A stretch of DNA of 64,000 nt. Origin: Onthophagus taurus. Taxonomy: Eukaryota; Arthropoda; Insecta; Coleoptera; Scarabaeidae. Every line of letters starts with the position of its first letter. The stretch's first letter is position 1. Under the pieces are notes generated by a model, which made no database searches, had not been told where the DNA came from, and worked only from the letters and a program-made list of their open reading frames with translations. Below are positions 60,701 to 64,000 of this stretch, piece by piece. The DNA lies in contig NC_091967.1 in the NCBI RefSeq assembly GCF_036711975.1, positions 20,212,001 through 20,276,000 of the forward strand. The letters run 5' to 3'. A program made the position numbers and the translations under genes.

Positions 60701-61963
60701 ATGCAACCAATATCACAGTATACTCGATTTGCGTATTGCAATACCAATACTGTGATATTGGTTGCATACTATTAAAGAAAAGTTTCGGCCGAAACTACGA
60801 CCGCGACCGAATTTCGGTACAAAATTGAGTTTAAGTCGGACACTACAAATTAACTTACAACTTCCTCTCCATTACAAACAGGTACCGATAATCCATTTCC
60901 AGTAACAATTTCTATATCACTTATAGAAGCCTCAGATGTTAAACTGTTTTCTGTATCAGATCTGGTAGATTTCCTACTAGTCCTAATTTTTTTTACCCCA
61001 ACAGCAACATTTTTAGGTACTATTACTTTTGTCTTGAATTTGAATTTAACCTTTTTATCATTTTTTTCTTTTTTACTTCGATCTGATTTTGTTTTATTTT
61101 TTTCTTTCAGACTATTATTGTTAGGAATAATGTAATTTTTTTTTAAAAGTGAATGTCCACTGGGAATATCTTTATAATTTATATTTAATTTCGAGTATTT
61201 TTTCTTAGGTTTTGTGATTTTAACGGTAGGATTTGCTGTACTTACAGCTGCAATAACTTCCTCTATACTAGCAGGTATCTAAAAGATTTAAAATAAAAGT
61301 TTGGTTCAAACTAAAAATTTGTTTTACCTCATTTTCTGTTAAAACTTCTTTATTTTCTACAATTTCCATATCATTTCCATTGTCTATAATGCTTTCTTCA
61401 AGACATTCTAATATAATCTCATCCTTTAATCCAGTTGATTCCAAATAAAAACGTTTCAAATAACTTTTGACTTCCCCAGGACTTTTTGAACCAATAAACT
61501 GAGATAACCTCACATGGCTTTTTCCAAAAATTTCAATCCCCCTCTTTAATAAATCCTTCTCTTTTTCCGTCCATCCACTTTTATCAATAACTGAATTTTC
61601 AATAACAATTTGTTGTGCATCGGATTTTACAGGTAAATCAACATCTTCCAAGCTGGTATTCATCAAATTCGAAGACTCACTATTATTATACCAACAAGCT
61701 GGGTTTGTGCTTGGTTTATCCAGTAACCATTGAGGATGAATTGTGTAATCGCACTTTAATAACTCCGTATTTTGCGACACCAAAAGATCATCGCATTTAA
61801 GTAATTCATCCGAGTTATTAGTTGCATTGTTGAATCTTTAAGAAAGTTAAACTATTAATTATTTTTTCTTTAGATTTGAATTTACTTACATAGAGTCATT
61901 GTTGGACATAAAACTATCCAAACTGCAATCACCTAATATATCTATTTCATCCTCTTCAGCCAT
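54713..61963 (-). CDS. Mysm1: MYSM1 histone H2A deubiquitinase
   Basis: Nuclear JAMM metalloprotease that removes ubiquitin from histone H2A. Exons, 5' to 3': 61890-61963, 61328-61835, 60859-61278, 56490-56858, 56279-56435, 56072-56223, 55871-56023, 55194-55811 and a doubtful last exon 54713-54868. Phases agree throughout; about 868 residues with the last exon. SANT/Myb-like domain near residues 110-155 ([20 protein letters not shown]). SWIRM near 411-509 ([37 protein letters not shown]). MPN/JAMM from about 612, with the zinc ligands in [10 protein letters not shown] and [18 protein letters not shown], so all catalytic residues are kept. Exon 3 is very basic and exon 4 acidic. If the last splice is not used, translation stops at 55143, 17 codons later. 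Intron 3 (4 kb) holds hAT relics. Confidence 0.9.
57040..59060 (+). pseudogene. hAT transposase relic, split by a second element
   Basis: Frames read [35 protein letters not shown] and [14 protein letters not shown] near 57080-57350, [14 protein letters not shown] near 57410 and [14 protein letters not shown] near 57660. After the insert at 57800-58744 comes a [10 protein letters not shown] segment and the decayed hATC dimerisation end ([17 protein letters not shown]). This is the layout of ZBED/hAT transposases. Stops and frameshifts are common. It lies antisense in MYSM1 intron 3. Confidence 0.8.
57800..58744. mobile_element. 945-bp non-autonomous hAT-like element
   Basis: Flanked by the 8-base duplication CTCATGAC. 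Its ends are inverted repeats beginning (T/C)AGGGCACGGAACTTTTGTA and extending about 50 bases into a C/G-rich block. The interior is AT-rich and built of three direct repeats (about 57950, 58255 and 58405), each with a GTTTAGAATTRYTTCA-like block, the middle one truncated. No transposase. It sits inside a hAT transposase relic, which reads on across it. Confidence 0.85.
59995..60256 (-). pseudogene. Second hAT transposase fragment, opposite strand
   Basis: Reads [20 protein letters not shown] and a short continuation, nearly the same peptide as the hAT relic at about 57405-57460 but on the other strand. Only about 30 codons are clearly hAT-like. This gives two inverted copies of one family in one intron. 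Confidence 0.65.
60699..60769. repeat. Perfect 23-bp hairpin with palindromic loop
   Basis: GTATGCAACCAATATCACAG and three further bases at 60699-60721 are exactly inverted at 60747-60769. The 25-base loop contains its own 12-base palindrome GTATTGCAATAC. Located in MYSM1 intron 3, 90 bases from exon 3. Confidence 0.8.
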
Positions 61964-62023
61964 TTATAATTACTTTAACTTTATAAAAGTACACATAACC
62001 TCAACGTCATTATTGCGTTCCTC

Positions 62024-62284
62024 CAAGGTTTATAGAACATAAGGTTACCTCATTCCCTATGCCTCTGTAGTATCGATTATTACCCCGCAAATTGACGTCA
62101 CTGGTTCGATACAGTCAAAATAAAAGATAGCCTATACGTGCCTATACTGTGGTACAGTCTATATAAAATATTTAAATCTCGCATCGTGTTGTGTTGTTCA
62201 TAGAACCAGCTACGTCACTGACTCACCTTGCCTCTCAGAGGAGGAGAATCGGTATTGGGTAACCTTATGTTCTATAGACCTTGG
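62024..62284. mobile_element. 261-bp MITE upstream of MYSM1
   Basis: Inverted ends share CAAGGT(T/C)TATAGAACATAA GGTTACC and are flanked by the 8-base repeat CGTTCCTC (7 or 8 bases depending on how the shared C/G is counted), which fits the hAT superfamily. The element lies 60 bases upstream of the MYSM1 ATG, where promoter or 5' UTR sequence would be expected. Non-coding. Confidence 0.8.
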
Positions 62285-62660
62285 CGTTCCTCTTACCGCG
62301 TAATTGAAAATAATTACGGAAGATGGCGTTGGCTATAAAATTTTAATTCCATAATGTATAAATTTTAAAAAGGAAACTGTTAATTATCACACAAAAAAGT
62401 GGATTAAATGAGGAGTAATTACCTTAATATATTAATTAAAATGTATTATTAATATTAATTAAGCCAGAAGCACCGATCCTTCTTTTAGTTTAGAATATTT
62501 TCGATAGATGGGGCTCGTGATAAAATTTAATTTGACATTTAAATAAGTCAAGAGAAAACTGTCACTGTCAAAAAATATTTTTAAAATTGCCCCAAAAAGT
62601 TAAAAAAACTCTTTTTATATATCTATGTGAAAAATAAGACAATTTTATTGCTTAAGTAAA

Positions 62661-62942
62661 ATGATTTTTGTAATGTTTAGATTACAAAAAGTACAAAAAG
62701 TAAGTAAAGGTTATCCTTTTAATGTTAATTTTAATATTTAATAAAACTATTAATACGTTCTATATTATTTTAAGATTCAATTGAGAATCTGTTTGTACAA
62801 ATGTTATGGATGTCGTCGCTGTTGTCGTATTGGTTGTTCACAAAAGCCGGTTAATTATCGATTCTCAGAATTTCTACGGTTTCCCGGACGCGCGGATACG
62901 CGCAAAACTTTTCCGGCTTCCTTCTCCTGCTCCTTTTATTAA
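62661..62942 (+). CDS. Candidate spliced Cys-rich mini-ORF
   Basis: Exons 62661-62699 and 62775-62942 join in phase across a 75-base intron with a consensus donor (GTAAGTAAAG) and acceptor (TTTTAAG). This gives 68 residues starting MIFVMFRLQKVQK. A KCYGCRRCCRIGC cluster follows and then an Arg/Phe-rich tail. No family recognised. The good splice signals argue for transcription, but the peptide is very basic and may be a non-coding 5' leader of a gene lying beyond this window. Confidence 0.25.
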
Positions 62943-63858
62943 ATTAAGGCCGCGGAGAGTATCGACGTCCGTCCCCACGACGACCTAAACGACGGAACCC
63001 GAAAATTAAGTCTAGAAAAAGCTCTGAACAAATTAATCTGTGCTCCCTTTCAGTACAGAGTGGAGGGCGCGAAGCCAATGATGCCACAAGTGAGATAAAA
63101 ACACTCTTCGGTAGATTACACCCCAAGCCCTTATGTAAATACAGGTGTAACAACCCGAGTTTGATGAGTTTTTGTTACTCTGATTATTAGTGGGGTTATT
63201 TTTCCTAGAGCTAATGAGCCTTAAGGGGGTTTCGGTTACCCTTCAAGTCTTGTTTAAATAACAAAATTTGTTTGTTCAGATTGGTCAGCTGAAATTGAGG
63301 AGTATGGCTTTAGTTGGAGATGTTTACGTAAAATTGTTTCAGTGTTAATTTTGAGTTATTCTCAACAATTTTATTTTGTAGTGAAAATTTAAGGATTTTA
63401 AATCGATTGTTTGGATTTCCCACATATTCAATTTGAGTACTAGATAATCTGTTTTAATCATAAAGGTTATCGTGATGGTTATCGCCGCCCCGTTTTTGCT
63501 CGAATAGTAATAGATACCGCTGTGTCCGCCACAGACACGTGACCTGCACAAGTTCCGGTTGCATTTTCAAAATTGTATATCTTTAATCTCACATAATCCA
63601 AAAAGCTTTTTGAAGAGGATTTTCAGTATGGTTGGATTAACATTATCCATCTTAACACCTTTTTCATTAAATATGAAAAATTATAGTAATTAAATACTTC
63701 AATAATTAAAAATTCTAAATGCATATTCATATCGCGCCATTAATATATGGAACGAAAATCAAAAATAATAAATAGATTGAATATTGTGTTCACGGCAAGA
63801 TACAACATGTTTTTACGTTCATATTCAGTAGGATCTGAAATTATTTCAGGATAGCATA
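62943..63858. other. GC-richer block and unassigned flank
   Basis: 62800-63160 has more CpG than its surroundings, which may mark a promoter or first exon of a plus-strand gene. The ATG-ATG-CCA-CAA stretch before GTGAGA near 63082 could be a small exon end. From 63200 on I see nothing identifiable. Confidence 0.3.
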
Positions 63859-64000
63859 CACAGGAAAAAATCGTGTCGTGTAAAAATTTTAGAGTAGTTG
63901 GTAAAAAGAATTAGAGTAAAAATTGTAATATCACATGGTAAAAATAACTCTAATGTACACTATATTTAATATTAATATAGAGTTCATATATTATTCACTT
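63859..64000. mobile_element. 1.1-kb TA-flanked element, copy 2 (truncated by window end)
   Basis: Starts CACAGGAAAAAAT directly after TA and matches 5202-5343 over all 142 available bases with a single difference (A for C in the ACTCTA-TGTACA stretch). The rest lies beyond the window. Confidence 0.85.

Larger units (their letters stand above)
59060..60858. other. Remainder of MYSM1 intron 3
   Basis: AT-rich intron sequence with no gene on the plus strand. It holds the second hAT fragment at 59995-60256 and the hairpin at 60699-60769; the rest is unassigned. Confidence 0.4.

Overview
This window is AT-rich nuclear DNA from an insect. The evidence is short AT-rich introns, a TATA plus TCAGT initiator promoter, and homologues of insect genes embedded in many decayed transposable elements. 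A beetle is a reasonable guess but it is not proven by the sequence. I recognised no tRNA, rRNA, CRISPR array or bacterial-type operon.

Layout. (1) At 700-1746 (+) there is a two-exon gene for an unrecognised Q/N-rich protein. It converges on a four-exon cytosolic sulfotransferase at 1802-2913 (-). (2) The block 3.6-11.3 kb is a graveyard of mobile elements. A jockey-like non-LTR retrotransposon is broken by a DD41D-type mariner relative (4379-7192), by a 665-bp inverted-repeat element (8311-8975) and by further foreign DNA (9829-10365). The mariner relative is itself broken by a 1108-bp TA-flanked element (5202-6309), and a second copy of that element runs off the window end at 63859. (3) A Fem1 ankyrin-repeat E3 substrate receptor occupies 12270-21404 (-), in six coding exons. 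Its first intron holds a 3.7-kb inverted-repeat structure enclosing a Copia-class retrotransposon that has lost its reverse transcriptase. Another intron holds reverse transcriptase and Tc1 relics. (4) A small unrecognised two-exon ORF lies at 21672-22068 (-), followed by retrotransposon and Tc1 debris and a 312-bp MITE. (5) A FAM120-family gene (constitutive coactivator of PPAR-gamma-like) spans 28846-41253 (-) in 12 coding exons. (6) Cystathionine gamma-lyase spans 42373-52051 (+) in six coding exons. Its first exon adds a basic, acid-free leader that looks like a mitochondrial presequence. (7) A MYSM1 histone H2A deubiquitinase spans 54713-61963 (-), with hAT relics in one intron and a MITE in its promoter region. 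(8) The last 1.6 kb is mostly unexplained, apart from a possible spliced Cys-rich mini-ORF and the start of the repeated 1.1-kb element.

The host genes are unrelated housekeeping or regulatory genes: sulfonation, ubiquitin ligase targeting, RNA-associated scaffolding, transsulfuration and chromatin deubiquitination. I see no shared pathway. The unusual content lies in the nested transposons, the CTH leader exon and the small orphan genes. Exon boundaries were assigned by hand from GT/AG sites, reading frame and family similarity. All five recognised or multi-exon gene models (the four named genes plus the Q/N-rich gene) keep phase across every junction.
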